Assembly: GCA_946481075.1 (NCBI GenBank)
Contig: CAMLMC010000001.1
Location: forward strand, 992,001-1,056,000
Source of the DNA: an uncultured Alphaproteobacteria bacterium
Lineage (GTDB): Bacteria > Pseudomonadota > Alphaproteobacteria > Micavibrionales > Micavibrionaceae
Length of the DNA stretch: 64,000 bases
Direction: 5' to 3'
The position numbers and the translations under genes were made by a program. Under the pieces are notes generated by a model, which was given only the letters and a program-made list of their open reading frames with translations, had not been told where the DNA came from and made no database searches. Of this stretch, positions 42,626-53,010 are shown piece after piece (the stretch's first letter is position 1; each line of letters starts with the position of its first letter).

Positions 42626-43003
42626 TCACAATGTATTTGCAGGCCCCGGAACCGGCAATTCGCCCGTTAGATAGACGATTTCCGGCTTGCGCTCTGGCCC
42701 TGAGGCATTGAAAACCTGCATAAACCGGTCGATTTCTTCGGTATTGTCAGAACAAAAATCCAGCCTGCTTTTCGTCGCGGGCCTTTCCAGATTGGGGCGA
42801 AGTTCTTCTATAACGACGGCATAACCGTCCCCCATCTCTTTGGATATCGCGGCCCATGTATCGGATGTTTTTTCACTGACCACCGCAAAAATGCTGGAAA
42901 GAATAGAGAGAGCGCGATTGCGGTTTTCATCGGTCAACGCACCATCGGGTACCGCATCCTTAAAGTTATCGACCAAGTATTGAAGAGCAACGGATTGAGA
43001 CAT
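42626..43003 (-). CDS. Hypothetical protein inserted between murG and murC (125 aa)
   Basis: The start ATG at 43003 is chosen because an upstream candidate promoter (TTGACC 43072-43067, 18 bp, TACAAG 43048-43043) makes the longer 161-aa reading implausible. The protein is helical and soluble, with no recognised motif. A terminator upstream separates it from murG, so it starts a second transcription unit that probably continues into murC. The function is unknown. Confidence 0.6.
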   Translation of the reverse strand: MSQSVALQYLVDNFKDAVPDGALTDENRNRALSILSSIFAVVSEKTSDTWAAISKEMGDGYAVVIEELRPNLERPATKSRLDFCSDNTEEIDRFMQVFNASGPERKPEIVYLTGELPVPGPANTL

Positions 43004-43073
43004 TGTACACACCACTCGCTTATTTGGGAGTTCATTTGCCGCCTTGTACGCGAGCCATGGCAATACGGTCAAG

Positions 43074-43103
43074 AAAAAACGGTGTCGCTTCGTGACAACA
43101 CCG
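43074..43103 (-). terminator. Terminator after murG
   Basis: On the minus strand a 9-bp stem with two G-T pairs (43103-43095 with 43088-43080) around a 6-base loop is followed by six T residues (43079-43074). It lies 31 bp after the murG stop and would end the mraZ-to-murG transcript. Confidence 0.65.
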
Positions 43104-43133
43104 CATTCCAAATTTGCATGGCAAATGAATAGG

Positions 43134-44267
43134 TTAATTCGAAGGCTGCTTATCCCAGCCAGAGGCCAATGCCATCACGATATTGCCGAGTTTGCGGGCG
43201 GCATCGGGGCGGCCACAGGCCCGCGCATTTTCGGCGGCGCGAAAGAGAGTTTGCGGGGTTTGCAGGAACGTCTCCAGCCGCGCGAGCAATGCATCAACCG
43301 TAAATCCGTTTTGCGTCATGACCCAGCCGCCGCCGGCATCGGCCACGGAATCCGCATTGCGTTTTTGTTGTTGATCCGCGTGGTGCGGGTAAGGCACGAA
43401 AATAGCGGGGCGTCCGGCGGTCGTAACTTCGGACACCGTGCCCGCGCCAGAACGGCAGATGACGAGATGGCAGCGTTCGAATTGCAGCGCCATATCCTTG
43501 AAGAACGGACGGAGATCCGCCTTGATGCCCGCGTTATCATAGATGCTTTGTACACGCGGAATATCGGTTTCGTGGCATTGCTGAACAATTTCCAGACGCG
43601 CGCGGTGATGGGGGGCAAGTTTGGCGAGCGCGTGCGGCACGATTTCGGCAAACACCGCCGCGCCTTGCGATCCGCCCGTGACGAAAATGCGCAGAACGCC
43701 GTCCTGTTCGATCGTCGGGAATGGTTTGTTGTAGAGCGCCGAAATATCGGGCCGAACGGGATTGCCCGTCACAACGGCCCGCGCCTCATCCGTACTATCG
43801 AGTCCTTCGACATGGCCCCAGGCCACCGCAATGCGATCCGCCTTTGGCGCGAGGAATACATTCGCTTTACCAAGGATGGCATTTTGTTCATGGATCACAG
43901 TGGGAATTTTCATCGTCTGCGCGGCATAGACGGCCGGCACCGATGGATATCCGCCAAAGCCGATTACGACAGCAGGCTTTAAATCAGACAGCAATTTGCG
44001 CGCCTGAAAGAACCCCAGGCCGAGAGAGGCCACAGCCTGTAACTTTCTCAAGATGCCAGAGCCAAGCGTGCCCGATTTCAAAACATGAACAGGAATACCA
44101 CCTGCAAAAGGTTCAAACCGTTTGCCGCGCACGTCGGTGGCGAGCGCCACGCGATAGCCGCGCGAAAGCAAATCCTGCGCCAGCGCATCGGCAGGAAACA
44201 TGTGTCCACCCGTGCCGCCCGCAGACAGCAAAATCAATTTCGGTGGTGGTTTTATACTCTCATTCAT
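43134..44267 (-). CDS. murG: UDP-N-acetylglucosamine--N-acetylmuramyl-pentapeptide transferase (lipid II synthase)
   Basis: MurG converts lipid I to lipid II at the inner face of the membrane. The protein (377 aa from the ATG at 44267) has the glycine-rich GGTGGHMFPADAL loop, GFGGYPSVPAVYAA, the second loop VTGGSQGAAVF and the UDP-binding CRSGAGTVSE segment. A GTG at 44273 that overlaps the ftsW stop (GTGA) is an equally possible start. Confidence 0.95.
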   Translation of the reverse strand: MNESIKPPPKLILLSAGGTGGHMFPADALAQDLLSRGYRVALATDVRGKRFEPFAGGIPVHVLKSGTLGSGILRKLQAVASLGLGFFQARKLLSDLKPAVVIGFGGYPSVPAVYAAQTMKIPTVIHEQNAILGKANVFLAPKADRIAVAWGHVEGLDSTDEARAVVTGNPVRPDISALYNKPFPTIEQDGVLRIFVTGGSQGAAVFAEIVPHALAKLAPHHRARLEIVQQCHETDIPRVQSIYDNAGIKADLRPFFKDMALQFERCHLVICRSGAGTVSEVTTAGRPAIFVPYPHHADQQQKRNADSVADAGGGWVMTQNGFTVDALLARLETFLQTPQTLFRAAENARACGRPDAARKLGNIVMALASGWDKQPSN

Positions 44268-44269
44268 AC

Positions 44270-45436
44270 TCACGATATATTGCCCCCGATCGGACGAATC
44301 GACAAGCCCCCGCGCGCAATGCCAGACCTGCCCTGCCTGCGCGTTAACGCCAGCAGCATACCGGCGGCAATTCCTGTCGATAAAAGTGAAGAACCGCCGT
44401 AGGAAATAAACGGCAACGTCATACCCTTGGTCGGCAAAAGATGAAGTGTTGATCCCATATTTACCAAAGCCTGAAGACCGAACATAGTGAGGAGTCCTCC
44501 GCTTGCAAGGATCACAAACATATTGTCCGTATCCATGATGCGGTTGTAGCCGCGCACAAGAATATAACCATAAAGGGAAACAAGTAAAATGACGGGAAAC
44601 ATGCCGAGTTCTTCCCCAGCCACCGCAAAGATAAAGTCTGCATGCGCGTCGGGAATGGTGAGTTTGACAGTGCCTTGTCCCGGCCCTGTGCCAAAAATGC
44701 CCCCATGTTGAAACGCCATCAGCGAACGGTCGATCTGATAAGTATCGCCGCTTTCGGGATTGAGAAACCGGTCAACGCGGCTTTGCACGTGATCAAATCC
44801 GAAATAGGCCGCAAAACCCGCTCCTACCGCGAGAACGCTGAGAAGAACGATCCAGCGGAACGGCAGCCCCGCCAGAAAGATAATCGCGAAAAAACAACAT
44901 GAGACAACAAACGTCATCCCCATATCAGGTTGCAAGAGCAGCAAGATGACAACGAGCGCATACAGACCGCATGCAAGTTGAAACCCGGGGAAATTCGGTC
45001 GATCTTCTTTCTGGCGCGATAAAAACCACGCGGCAACAACCAAAAATGCCGGCTTTACAAATTCCGATGGCTGTAAAGAAAAACCGGGAAGCTGGATCCA
45101 GCGCTGCGCACCTTTGATTTCCTCACCCACTATTAAAACCATGACCATGGCAAGAAGGGAGCCCACCAGAAGAATGAGTGCTGCGCGCCAGACCTGTTGC
45201 AAACTCATCATCGACAGACCAATCATGGCGACAAGCGCGGGGACAAGAACAATGATATGGCGGATGATGAAATGGTTTGCTTCCGCCCCGATCCGCAACG
45301 CGACAGGCGGAGACGCCGCAGCGACCAGCATAACACCGATGATGGCGATAATAGTGAGTATGGTTAGCGTAACGCGGTCTACCGTCCACCACCAACGTCC
45401 GAACATCGATTTATCGGTACGGGCAAAGATGCTCAT
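44270..45436 (-). CDS. ftsW: Division SEDS glycosyltransferase FtsW
   Basis: FtsW polymerises septal glycan with FtsI. The 388-aa protein has about ten membrane helices and the SEDS motifs GAQRWIQLPGFSLQPSE, LLQPDMGMT (the catalytic aspartate) and GMTLPFISYGGSS. Its ATG overlaps the murD stop by 4 bp. It is distinguished from rodA (5591-6724) by its place in the dcw cluster and by the ending LPFISYGGSSL. Confidence 0.95.
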   Translation of the reverse strand: MSIFARTDKSMFGRWWWTVDRVTLTILTIIAIIGVMLVAAASPPVALRIGAEANHFIIRHIIVLVPALVAMIGLSMMSLQQVWRAALILLVGSLLAMVMVLIVGEEIKGAQRWIQLPGFSLQPSEFVKPAFLVVAAWFLSRQKEDRPNFPGFQLACGLYALVVILLLLQPDMGMTFVVSCCFFAIIFLAGLPFRWIVLLSVLAVGAGFAAYFGFDHVQSRVDRFLNPESGDTYQIDRSLMAFQHGGIFGTGPGQGTVKLTIPDAHADFIFAVAGEELGMFPVILLVSLYGYILVRGYNRIMDTDNMFVILASGGLLTMFGLQALVNMGSTLHLLPTKGMTLPFISYGGSSLLSTGIAAGMLLALTRRQGRSGIARGGLSIRPIGGNIS

Positions 45437-46836
45437 TCTGGTACCTCGACGGACAGGGTATTGACGATATCGGCAAATGCTTCGCCGCGATGTCCGTAAT
45501 TCTCAAACTGATCCCATGATGCGCATGCAGGCGATAGCAATACCGTTCCCGCCCCGCCCGGTTCCCCGCGGGCATTTTGCGCGGCGGCGTGCGCTTCCAG
45601 TGTCGCGATATCGATGGTGCCGCATTGCGTGGAGGCCACTCCGTTCTTATCACACCATTTGCCAAACTCTTCGGCGGCCTCCCCAATCAGATAGACATGG
45701 CGGATTCGGTCCAGAAGCGGTTGAAGCCCTTCCAGCCCTCCGGCCTTCGGACGCCCGCCCGCGATAAGATAGATATTGTTGAACGATGCTATGGCCTTCG
45801 ACGCCGCTTCGGCATTCGTGGCCTTGCTGTCATTGATATAGGCGACACCATTGATCGTTCGCACCAGAAACTGGCGGTGCGGCAGGCCGGGATAGGTTTT
45901 GATGTGTTCGATAATAGTATCGGCATCAAGCCCTATTGCGCGGCAGGCAGCATAGGCGGCACAGATATTTTGGTGATTGTGCACACCTTTTAATGTTTCC
46001 ATCATCGTGAGGTTGGCTATCTCTTTCACCTCATCTTCTGTGGAGTCGTAAAGCGTTCCATTTTTTGCATAGATCCCGCCAGCAATTTCTTTGACAACAG
46101 AAATAGGAACGGCTTTGCGATCACCGAGTTTGAAGACCTTGTCAAAAACATCGGCGGAAAATGAATCATCAATCCCGCAAATAGCAACGCCTGCCCCTTC
46201 GAAAATGCGCGCCTTGGCGTTCGCGTAATCATCCATCGTTCCATGGCGGTCCAGATGGTCCGGCGTGATATTGAGAAGAACTGAAATGTCGGGACGGAAA
46301 GTCGGCGACAAATCCATCTGATAGGAAGAAATTTCAAGCACGATCACGCCGTTTTCACCCGGCAGATCGAGCCCCAGTACGGCATCCCCGATATTGCCGC
46401 CGACAACGCAGTCAATTCCGGCCTGTTGCAATATATGGCCCGTCAGCGCGGTGGTCGTTGATTTTCCGTTCGTGCCCGTGATGCCAACCACGCGCCGGCC
46501 ATGACCCGTGCGGTGGAGAATCTCCAAATCGCCGATCACTTCAACATTCGCAAGTTTTGCCCTTTGCACAACCGGATGCGGTTCAGGAAAATAAAGTGGA
46601 ATGCCGGGCGCCAGCACCAAAACACCGACACCCGAGAAATCAGCACTGTTCAAATCCACGATCGTCGCGCCCAACGCCTTCGCCCTCTCGCGCGCTTCTT
46701 CATTCTCATCCCATGCGATGACGGTGGCGCCCGACGCAACCAGTGCCTTCACGCTCGCAAGACCGGATACGCCGATGCCATACACAGCAACGGGCTTTCC
46801 GCCCATGGTTTCAACGAAGGCTTTGCAATCGATCAT
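45433..46836 (-). CDS. murD: UDP-N-acetylmuramoylalanine--D-glutamate ligase
   Basis: MurD adds D-glutamate to UDP-MurNAc-L-Ala. The 467-aa protein has the N-terminal VYGIGVSGLASVKAL fold, the ATP loop GITGTNGKSTTTAL, the EISSYQMD motif and LNITPDHLDRHG. C-terminally it has NDSKATNAEAA. It starts 1 bp after mraY. Confidence 0.96.
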   Translation of the reverse strand: MIDCKAFVETMGGKPVAVYGIGVSGLASVKALVASGATVIAWDENEEARERAKALGATIVDLNSADFSGVGVLVLAPGIPLYFPEPHPVVQRAKLANVEVIGDLEILHRTGHGRRVVGITGTNGKSTTTALTGHILQQAGIDCVVGGNIGDAVLGLDLPGENGVIVLEISSYQMDLSPTFRPDISVLLNITPDHLDRHGTMDDYANAKARIFEGAGVAICGIDDSFSADVFDKVFKLGDRKAVPISVVKEIAGGIYAKNGTLYDSTEDEVKEIANLTMMETLKGVHNHQNICAAYAACRAIGLDADTIIEHIKTYPGLPHRQFLVRTINGVAYINDSKATNAEAASKAIASFNNIYLIAGGRPKAGGLEGLQPLLDRIRHVYLIGEAAEEFGKWCDKNGVASTQCGTIDIATLEAHAAAQNARGEPGGAGTVLLSPACASWDQFENYGHRGEAFADIVNTLSVEVPE

Positions 46837-46837
46837 G

Positions 46838-47923
46838 TTACCTCAACTTCAATGTCGCGAGACCAACCAACGCGAGGATGACTGCTATGATCCAAAAACG
46901 TATAACGATAGTGGGTTCGGACCAGCCTTTCTTTTCGAAATGGTGATGAAGCGGCGCCATGGCGAAAACCCGCTTGCCGGTCAGTTTGAACGAGGCCACC
47001 TGAATAATGACCGATGCGGTTTCGAGTACGAACAAGCCGCCGATAATGGCAAGCACGATTTCATGTTTAACGATCATCGCGATTGCGCCCAGCCCTGCCC
47101 CCATCGCAAGCGAACCGGTATCACCCATGAACACCATGGCAGGAGGCGCGTTAAACCACAGGAAGCCGATACCAGCACCGATCAATGCGCCGCAAATGAC
47201 GGCCAGTTCGCCTGTGCCCGGAATGAAGTGGATACCAAGATAAGGCGCATAAACACCATTCCCGGTCAGATAGGTAATCAAACCGAAACAGGCGCAGGCG
47301 ATCATGACAGGAACAATTGCAAGCCCATCAAGCCCATCCGTCAAATTCACCGCGTTCGCCGCGCCGACAATCACCAGCATGGCAAAAGGAATAAAGAGAA
47401 AACCGAGCGGGACGAGATAGGACTTAACAAACGGGATAGCAAGACCTGTGTCAAAATTATCGGCGGTGAAATGCATATAGGCCGCAATCGCGCAGGACGC
47501 GATGCCGAATTCGAACAACAATCGCACCCTGCCCGGCAATCCGTGATGGCTACGTTTCGTCAGTTTCGCGTAATCATCCGCGGCGCCGATTAAACCAAAG
47601 CCGATGATAACACCGGCCACAATCCACACATAAGGATTGGACAAATCGGACCAGAGCAAAACGGAAATTCCTGCCGAAATCAAAATCATCAGGCCGCCCA
47701 TCGTGGGCGTACCCGCCTTTTTGAAATGACCGTCCGGTCCATCGGCACGGATTGGTTGACCTTCCTTCTGTTTTCTCTTTAGCCACCGGATCATAGCAGG
47801 ACCAATCAAGAAGGAAATCAAAAGGGCCGTCATCACCGCGCCACCGGTCCGGAATGTCAGATACCGGAATAAATTGAAGAGAATAAAATCTTCGGCAAAC
47901 GGCGCGAGGAGGTTATAGAGCAT
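46838..47923 (-). CDS. mraY: Phospho-N-acetylmuramoyl-pentapeptide transferase
   Basis: MraY transfers phospho-MurNAc-pentapeptide to undecaprenyl phosphate, forming lipid I. The 361-aa protein has about ten membrane helices, the catalytic aspartate pair in [22 protein letters not shown], and the C-terminal [11 protein letters not shown] metal-linked motif. It is flanked by murF and murD with gaps of 1-3 bp. Confidence 0.96.
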   Translation of the reverse strand: MLYNLLAPFAEDFILFNLFRYLTFRTGGAVMTALLISFLIGPAMIRWLKRKQKEGQPIRADGPDGHFKKAGTPTMGGLMILISAGISVLLWSDLSNPYVWIVAGVIIGFGLIGAADDYAKLTKRSHHGLPGRVRLLFEFGIASCAIAAYMHFTADNFDTGLAIPFVKSYLVPLGFLFIPFAMLVIVGAANAVNLTDGLDGLAIVPVMIACACFGLITYLTGNGVYAPYLGIHFIPGTGELAVICGALIGAGIGFLWFNAPPAMVFMGDTGSLAMGAGLGAIAMIVKHEIVLAIIGGLFVLETASVIIQVASFKLTGKRVFAMAPLHHHFEKKGWSEPTIVIRFWIIAVILALVGLATLKLR

Positions 47924-47926
47924 ATA

Positions 47927-49363
47927 TTATCCTATTATGTTCTTCTTTTTATTGGCCGCATCCGGCAATGCGCGAAGCGCCTCGACCACTGTTCCCATTT
48001 TGCTGCCGAAGGACCCTTTTACCATGACAACATCACCCGGAACCAGTACGTCAGGCACAATTTTTGCCAGATCCGCGCTTGTGTCCTTGTGCGCGCCTCT
48101 TTGATTGGCTGGCAGTGAATCATGCAAGTTTTTCATCAGCTTACCACAGGTATAGACCAAATCGACATTCGCGGCCTTGAGCGGCAGGGCCAGTTCCGCA
48201 TGATGGCGGGGGCCTTCGGCCCCTAGTTCCAGCATATCACCTAGAAACGCAATACGGCGGCCACCGCGCCCCGGATCGATCAGCGCCAATACCTTGAACG
48301 CTGCACGCATGGAAGCAGGCGATGCATTATAACTTTCATCGATAAGCGTTACGGGATTGGCCGCATCGCCGATATTTATCTTTTCGGACTTACCACGGCC
48401 TGCAACGGCCTCTTGTTTCGAAAGCGCCTTCGCGGCTTTTGCAAGATCGCCGCCCGCCAATTTCACGGCGAGTAGAACGGCCAGAGAATTCATCACATGA
48501 TGACGTCCCGGGATCTGGAGCTGATACTCTATCGTCTCACCCGCAATCTGGGCCGTGATGCGCGAACCGTTTGAAGCCTCAAGGCAATCAATCAATTTTG
48601 CTTCGGCATTATCAGATTCACCAAAACCGTGAACGATGACGCCTTTTTTCTGCGCAAGTTCGGATAGGAAGCCAAACCATTCATTATCGGCGTTGAGAAC
48701 GGCATGGCCGCCAGGTTCCATTCCGTCGAATATTTCACCCTTGGCAGCAGCGATACCCTCCACGCCATTGTCGAAATTACCGACATGGACCGGTTGCACC
48801 GTTGTAATGATCGCGATATCGGGCCGGACGAATTTGGTTAGCGGAGATATTTCACCCGCATGGTTCATGCCCATCTCAAAGATCGCGTAATCGCTGCCCG
48901 CATGCATGGATGATAGTGAAAGCGGCACACCCCAGTGATTGTTGAAGCTTTTGATGCTCGCATGGGTCTGCCCCAACGCGGAAAACGCCGTGCGGAGGAA
49001 TTCTTTTGTGCTAGTCTTGCCGACGCTGCCCGTTACACCGATAATTTTGGCGCCGGTACGGGCCCGGGATGCCACGCCAAGGTCTTGCATCGCCTTAAAC
49101 GTGTCGGCAACGACCATTAGCTTTTCCGCAGGAACGCCTTCGATGACTTTGGAAACAACTGCTGCCACTGCGCCTTTTTGAATGGCATCGGCCACATAGT
49201 CATGGCCATCGAGATTATCACCCATAATGGCAATAAACAGATCGCCCGGTTGAATGGAGCGGGAGTCAATCGATACGCCGCTCGCGAACCAATCACTTTC
49301 TACATGACCGCCTGTAGCCGCAGCCGCCTCTTTCGCCGTCCATATAATATTGGAACCAACCAT
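47927..49363 (-). CDS. murF: UDP-MurNAc-tripeptide--D-alanyl-D-alanine ligase
   Basis: MurF adds the D-Ala-D-Ala dipeptide made by Ddl. The 478-aa Mur ligase has the ATP loop GVTGSVGKTSTKE, FEMGMNHAGEI, a central domain with AVLNADNEWF and the conserved DESYNASPASM motif near residue 320. It starts 2 bp after the murE stop. Confidence 0.95.
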   Translation of the reverse strand: MVGSNIIWTAKEAAAATGGHVESDWFASGVSIDSRSIQPGDLFIAIMGDNLDGHDYVADAIQKGAVAAVVSKVIEGVPAEKLMVVADTFKAMQDLGVASRARTGAKIIGVTGSVGKTSTKEFLRTAFSALGQTHASIKSFNNHWGVPLSLSSMHAGSDYAIFEMGMNHAGEISPLTKFVRPDIAIITTVQPVHVGNFDNGVEGIAAAKGEIFDGMEPGGHAVLNADNEWFGFLSELAQKKGVIVHGFGESDNAEAKLIDCLEASNGSRITAQIAGETIEYQLQIPGRHHVMNSLAVLLAVKLAGGDLAKAAKALSKQEAVAGRGKSEKINIGDAANPVTLIDESYNASPASMRAAFKVLALIDPGRGGRRIAFLGDMLELGAEGPRHHAELALPLKAANVDLVYTCGKLMKNLHDSLPANQRGAHKDTSADLAKIVPDVLVPGDVVMVKGSFGSKMGTVVEALRALPDAANKKKNIIG

Positions 49364-49365
49364 TG

Positions 49366-50814
49366 TTACACACCCTTGTTCGTTAGTTTCTTGATGGATT
49401 TTTCCGCCTCTTCTACATCGTCGAACGGTTCGACGATGTCGCCGATAATTTGGCCCTTTTCATGGCCTTTTCCGGCGATTACCAGCACATCGCCCTGTTT
49501 TAGCTCAGCAACCGCCCAGTCAATCGCGGCGGCGCGACCTGGAATCTCCTTGGCATTTGGCGCGCCCTCTTTCATCGCGGCACGAATGAGCGCCGGATCT
49601 TCGTAGCGTGGATTGTCATCGGTGATGATGAGGATATCTGAAAGATCTGCGCCGATTTTTCCCATGATCGGGCGCTTGCCTGCATCGCGGTTTCCGCCAC
49701 AGCCAAGAATGGTGATCAGGCGGCCTTCCGTATGAGGGCGCAATGTTTTGAGAACGGTTTCGACGGCGGCGGGTTTGTGCGCGTAGTCCACATAAACCGC
49801 CGCGCCCGCTGGATGACCGGATATCAATTGCAGACGACCCGGCACACCGCGCAGTTTTGAGAGCAACGGCACAATTTTATTGGCATCCATACCGCCCGCA
49901 AGAACCATACCGAGGGCCAGCAGAGCGTTCATGACTTGGAAATCACCGACGAGCGGGAGCGTCACATCGTATTTATTGCCAAAAACCTCGATCGACAAAT
50001 CCTGCCCCGCAGGATGAGTGGCGACAGAGAGAATACGGATATCTTTCCCATTCCGGCCGAAAGAAAGAACCTTGCGACCTGCCTTTTCGGTTATATCTTT
50101 CAGGCGGACGAAATAGTCATCATCGGCATTGAGGACAGCTGTTCCACCCTGCACGAGAACATCGCTGAACAGGCGCGATTTTGCCTTAAAATAATCGTCC
50201 ATATCGGCGTGGTAGTCCAGATGGTCGCGGGAGAGATTGGAGTAACCCGCCACTGATACACGCACACCATCAAGGCGGAACTGGTCGAGACCATGGCTTG
50301 AGGCCTCCATGGCGAGGTGAGTAACCCCGACGGCCGCAAGATCCGCCAGTTCGGCATGAAGCGAAACTGTATCGGGCGTGGTAAGAGACCCCGCCCGTGC
50401 GAGCCCTGATCCGCGAATGCCAAGCGTGCCGAGCGAGGCCGACATCTTCACGCCTGCCAGTTCCCACAAAGCCTGTATAAATGTCACCGTCGATGTTTTT
50501 CCCGAAGTACCGGTTACGGCCACAATCATATCAGGCTGGCGTGCATAGAATTTCGCGGCCGCGTTTGCAAGCGCAAGACGCGGATTTTTCACGCCCACGA
50601 GAACGGCACCCGATCCTTCGGGGATCGTTGTCCCCTCTTCCGCCAGAATAGCGGCCGCACCGTTCAGGATTGCATTCTCGATAAAGGTACGGCCATCGAC
50701 CTTGTTGCCGGGCAATGCGGCGAACAGAAAACCCTTCTTCACCTGCCTGCTGTCGGCGGTGATACCCGTGATTTCTATATCGGAAGAATGATTAATGATT
50801 TGAGAAAGACGCAA
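49366..50814 (-). CDS. murE: UDP-MurNAc-L-Ala-D-Glu--meso-diaminopimelate ligase
   Basis: MurE adds the third residue of the stem peptide. The 482-aa protein has the ATP loop AVTGTSGKTSTVTF, EASSHGLDQFR and the DNPR motif (DDNPRYEDP) that marks enzymes using meso-diaminopimelate rather than lysine. The start is TTG at 50814, supported by AAGGAG about 8 bp upstream. It overlaps the end of ftsI by 23 bp. Confidence 0.95.
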   Translation of the reverse strand: MRLSQIINHSSDIEITGITADSRQVKKGFLFAALPGNKVDGRTFIENAILNGAAAILAEEGTTIPEGSGAVLVGVKNPRLALANAAAKFYARQPDMIVAVTGTSGKTSTVTFIQALWELAGVKMSASLGTLGIRGSGLARAGSLTTPDTVSLHAELADLAAVGVTHLAMEASSHGLDQFRLDGVRVSVAGYSNLSRDHLDYHADMDDYFKAKSRLFSDVLVQGGTAVLNADDDYFVRLKDITEKAGRKVLSFGRNGKDIRILSVATHPAGQDLSIEVFGNKYDVTLPLVGDFQVMNALLALGMVLAGGMDANKIVPLLSKLRGVPGRLQLISGHPAGAAVYVDYAHKPAAVETVLKTLRPHTEGRLITILGCGGNRDAGKRPIMGKIGADLSDILIITDDNPRYEDPALIRAAMKEGAPNAKEIPGRAAAIDWAVAELKQGDVLVIAGKGHEKGQIIGDIVEPFDDVEEAEKSIKKLTNKGV

Positions 50815-52531
50815 GATGCTTCTCCTTCTCTATTTGCTCTTTTGTTTTGACGTAGGCTGAAAGCGTGCCGCCCAGTTCGTCGCTCTCCTGCGGCTTCAAT
50901 CCTTCTATGGCCACGATAGATTCGATCACCTTGCCAACAGCCGGCGCGGCAACCCAGCCGGCGGTGGCGTAACCATAGGATTCTTTAATCCCCTTTGGCT
51001 CATCCACCATGATATAGACCGCGTATTTTGGCGCCTCGGATGGAAAGAACGCGAGGAAAGAGGAACGGCGCTTGTCTTTATCATAGCGACCGTTTTCGTT
51101 TTTGTCCGCCGTTCCAGTTTTACCACCAACGTTGTATCCCGGGACTTCGGCCTTACCGCCCGTGCCATCGGTCACGACTAGGCGCATCAGTTGACGCATG
51201 CGGTGCGCGGTTTGTTCCGATACAACACGCACGCTGTTCTTACCCTGATTGGATATCGCCTTATCCTTGACCAAGGTCGGCGTCACGAGTATGCCGCCAT
51301 TCATAATCGAGGCGGAAGCCGAAACCAGTTGCAAAGGCGATACGGCAAGGCCATGACCAAAAGATGCGGTCATCGTATGTACTTCACGCCATGGTGCCGG
51401 CACCAATGGTGCGCCGACTTCGGGAATTTCGATCGATGGTTTTTTAAAAAGTCCCAGATCGGCCAGAAAGTTTTTGAAATCATCCGTCCCCACCATCTGC
51501 GCCATCTGAACAGAGCCAATGTTGGATGAATGCATGAACACTTCGGGCAGCGTCATAATGCGTTTTTGGGCATGGTAATCGCTGATTTTAAAACGGCCAA
51601 TCTTGATTGATTCGCGCGCGTCGAATTCCTGCGCCATGCTGGTGTTCTGGTCCTCAATCACCGCTGCCGTGGTAAAAACTTTGAAGGTCGATCCCGGTTC
51701 GAACACGCCCAGGGACAGGCGATTGAACAACGCATCTTTCTTTTTTACGTCAACGTTCTGCGGGTCAAAGTCCGGCAGGGACACAGCAGCCAGAATCTCG
51801 CCGGTATTAACATCCATCACCATGCCTGTGGCCGCAATCCCGCTGTATTTTTTCATGGCGTCATATGTCTCGCGGCGCAGGGCGTGCTGGATACGCACAT
51901 CGATCGTCGTCATCAACGGTTCGGATTTCGAAGAAAGAAGCTTATCAAAGCCGGCCTCAAGACCGCCCAGACCTCGATTGTCTATGCCCGTATAACCGAC
52001 AACGTGCGCGGCCAAATTACCTTGTGGGTATATCCGGCGCTCCTCTTCTTTAAAGCCCAGCCCCGGATAACCGAGATAGAGAATTTTATGCTGATCATCC
52101 GGGGTCATATTCCTTTTGATCCAGACAAACCGTTTATCGCTTTGCAATTTTTGCAATGTATCGCCATAGGAGAGCTCTGGAAAAATCTTGACGAGGTCCT
52201 TTGCAACAACCGCAGGATCACGAATGAATTTCGGATCGGCATAAAGCGAGGCCGTTTTTAAAGAACGTGCCAGAATAACGCCGTTCCTATCCAGAATATC
52301 TGCACGGTATGCGGTCTTTTCTTCTTCCGGTTCACGCGCCTCGATCATCGAAACCGCGTCTTCCTTCTTCATTTCCCCACGAATCAAACTGAGATCGATC
52401 ACGCGGATCGCCACGACGATGTAACAAATCACAAAAATGGCGCTCAGAAGCACAATCCGGCCACGCGCAAGATCAAGGGCCGAACGTTTTTGCCCTGTGA
52501 AATGAATGGACGTGCGGGAAAACAGGCTCAT
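50792..52531 (-). CDS. ftsI: Division transpeptidase FtsI (PBP3)
   Basis: FtsI crosslinks septal peptidoglycan. The 579-aa protein has a single membrane helix (about residues 27-46) and a pedestal with RADILDRNG. The transpeptidase domain has STFK (Ser281, Lys284), an SSN motif in HSSNIGS and KTGTADK. The TAATG junction with ftsL suggests coupled translation. Confidence 0.95.
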   Translation of the reverse strand: MSLFSRTSIHFTGQKRSALDLARGRIVLLSAIFVICYIVVAIRVIDLSLIRGEMKKEDAVSMIEAREPEEEKTAYRADILDRNGVILARSLKTASLYADPKFIRDPAVVAKDLVKIFPELSYGDTLQKLQSDKRFVWIKRNMTPDDQHKILYLGYPGLGFKEEERRIYPQGNLAAHVVGYTGIDNRGLGGLEAGFDKLLSSKSEPLMTTIDVRIQHALRRETYDAMKKYSGIAATGMVMDVNTGEILAAVSLPDFDPQNVDVKKKDALFNRLSLGVFEPGSTFKVFTTAAVIEDQNTSMAQEFDARESIKIGRFKISDYHAQKRIMTLPEVFMHSSNIGSVQMAQMVGTDDFKNFLADLGLFKKPSIEIPEVGAPLVPAPWREVHTMTASFGHGLAVSPLQLVSASASIMNGGILVTPTLVKDKAISNQGKNSVRVVSEQTAHRMRQLMRLVVTDGTGGKAEVPGYNVGGKTGTADKNENGRYDKDKRRSSFLAFFPSEAPKYAVYIMVDEPKGIKESYGYATAGWVAAPAVGKVIESIVAIEGLKPQESDELGGTLSAYVKTKEQIEKEKHLASFSNH

Positions 52532-53010
52532 TACTGCGCAGCCTCCTGCCGGTTCAATTTTTCAATCAACTGATAGAAGGTTTCCTTTTCCGCAGCGGAA
52601 GGAACAACCGTCTTCGCCTTCTGTGGAATGGATTCGGCCGCCGTTTTTTGTGCCGGCGCGGGGTTCATGGAAATTTCATGGATAATCGCGCCGTCCTCTT
52701 CCATCATCGGCATCATGGCGGGCGCTACAGGCTCTGGAATTTGATCAACCGCCGTTACAACTTCCTTCGCTGAAGGTAGCTTCATACCAAGCTCTTGCTT
52801 CGCCAGATCTTCAAGCCGCTGCGGGCGATTGAGATAGTCCCATTCAACCGACAGAACGCGGATTGTTTCTTGCTCCTGCGCAAGTGCCGCCTTTATCTTC
52901 GCCAGTTCACGTTCTTTCTTTTGCACATCTTGCGATGTCCAGAACAAAAAGACGCCAAAGGTTGCGGCTATCAAAAGAATCATCACGTTGGAAATGCGAA
53001 AAATCCTCAT
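52531..53010 (-). CDS. ftsL: FtsL-like cell division protein
   Basis: The 159-aa protein has one N-terminal membrane helix (about residues 8-26), a coiled coil (about 28-55) and the VEWDYLNRPQRLEDLAK segment. That segment marks the alphaproteobacterial FtsL group. The C-terminal 70 residues are Pro/Ala/Glu-rich and longer than in E. coli FtsL. Position between rsmH and ftsI agrees. Both junctions overlap (ATGA and TAATG). Confidence 0.85.
   Translation of the reverse strand: MRIFRISNVMILLIAATFGVFLFWTSQDVQKKERELAKIKAALAQEQETIRVLSVEWDYLNRPQRLEDLAKQELGMKLPSAKEVVTAVDQIPEPVAPAMMPMMEEDGAIIHEISMNPAPAQKTAAESIPQKAKTVVPSAAEKETFYQLIEKLNRQEAAQ

Noticed and set aside
46601..47593. A 330-codon open frame opposite murD and mraY
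   Set aside because: It crosses two tightly packed essential genes and has a low-complexity polar translation with no motif.
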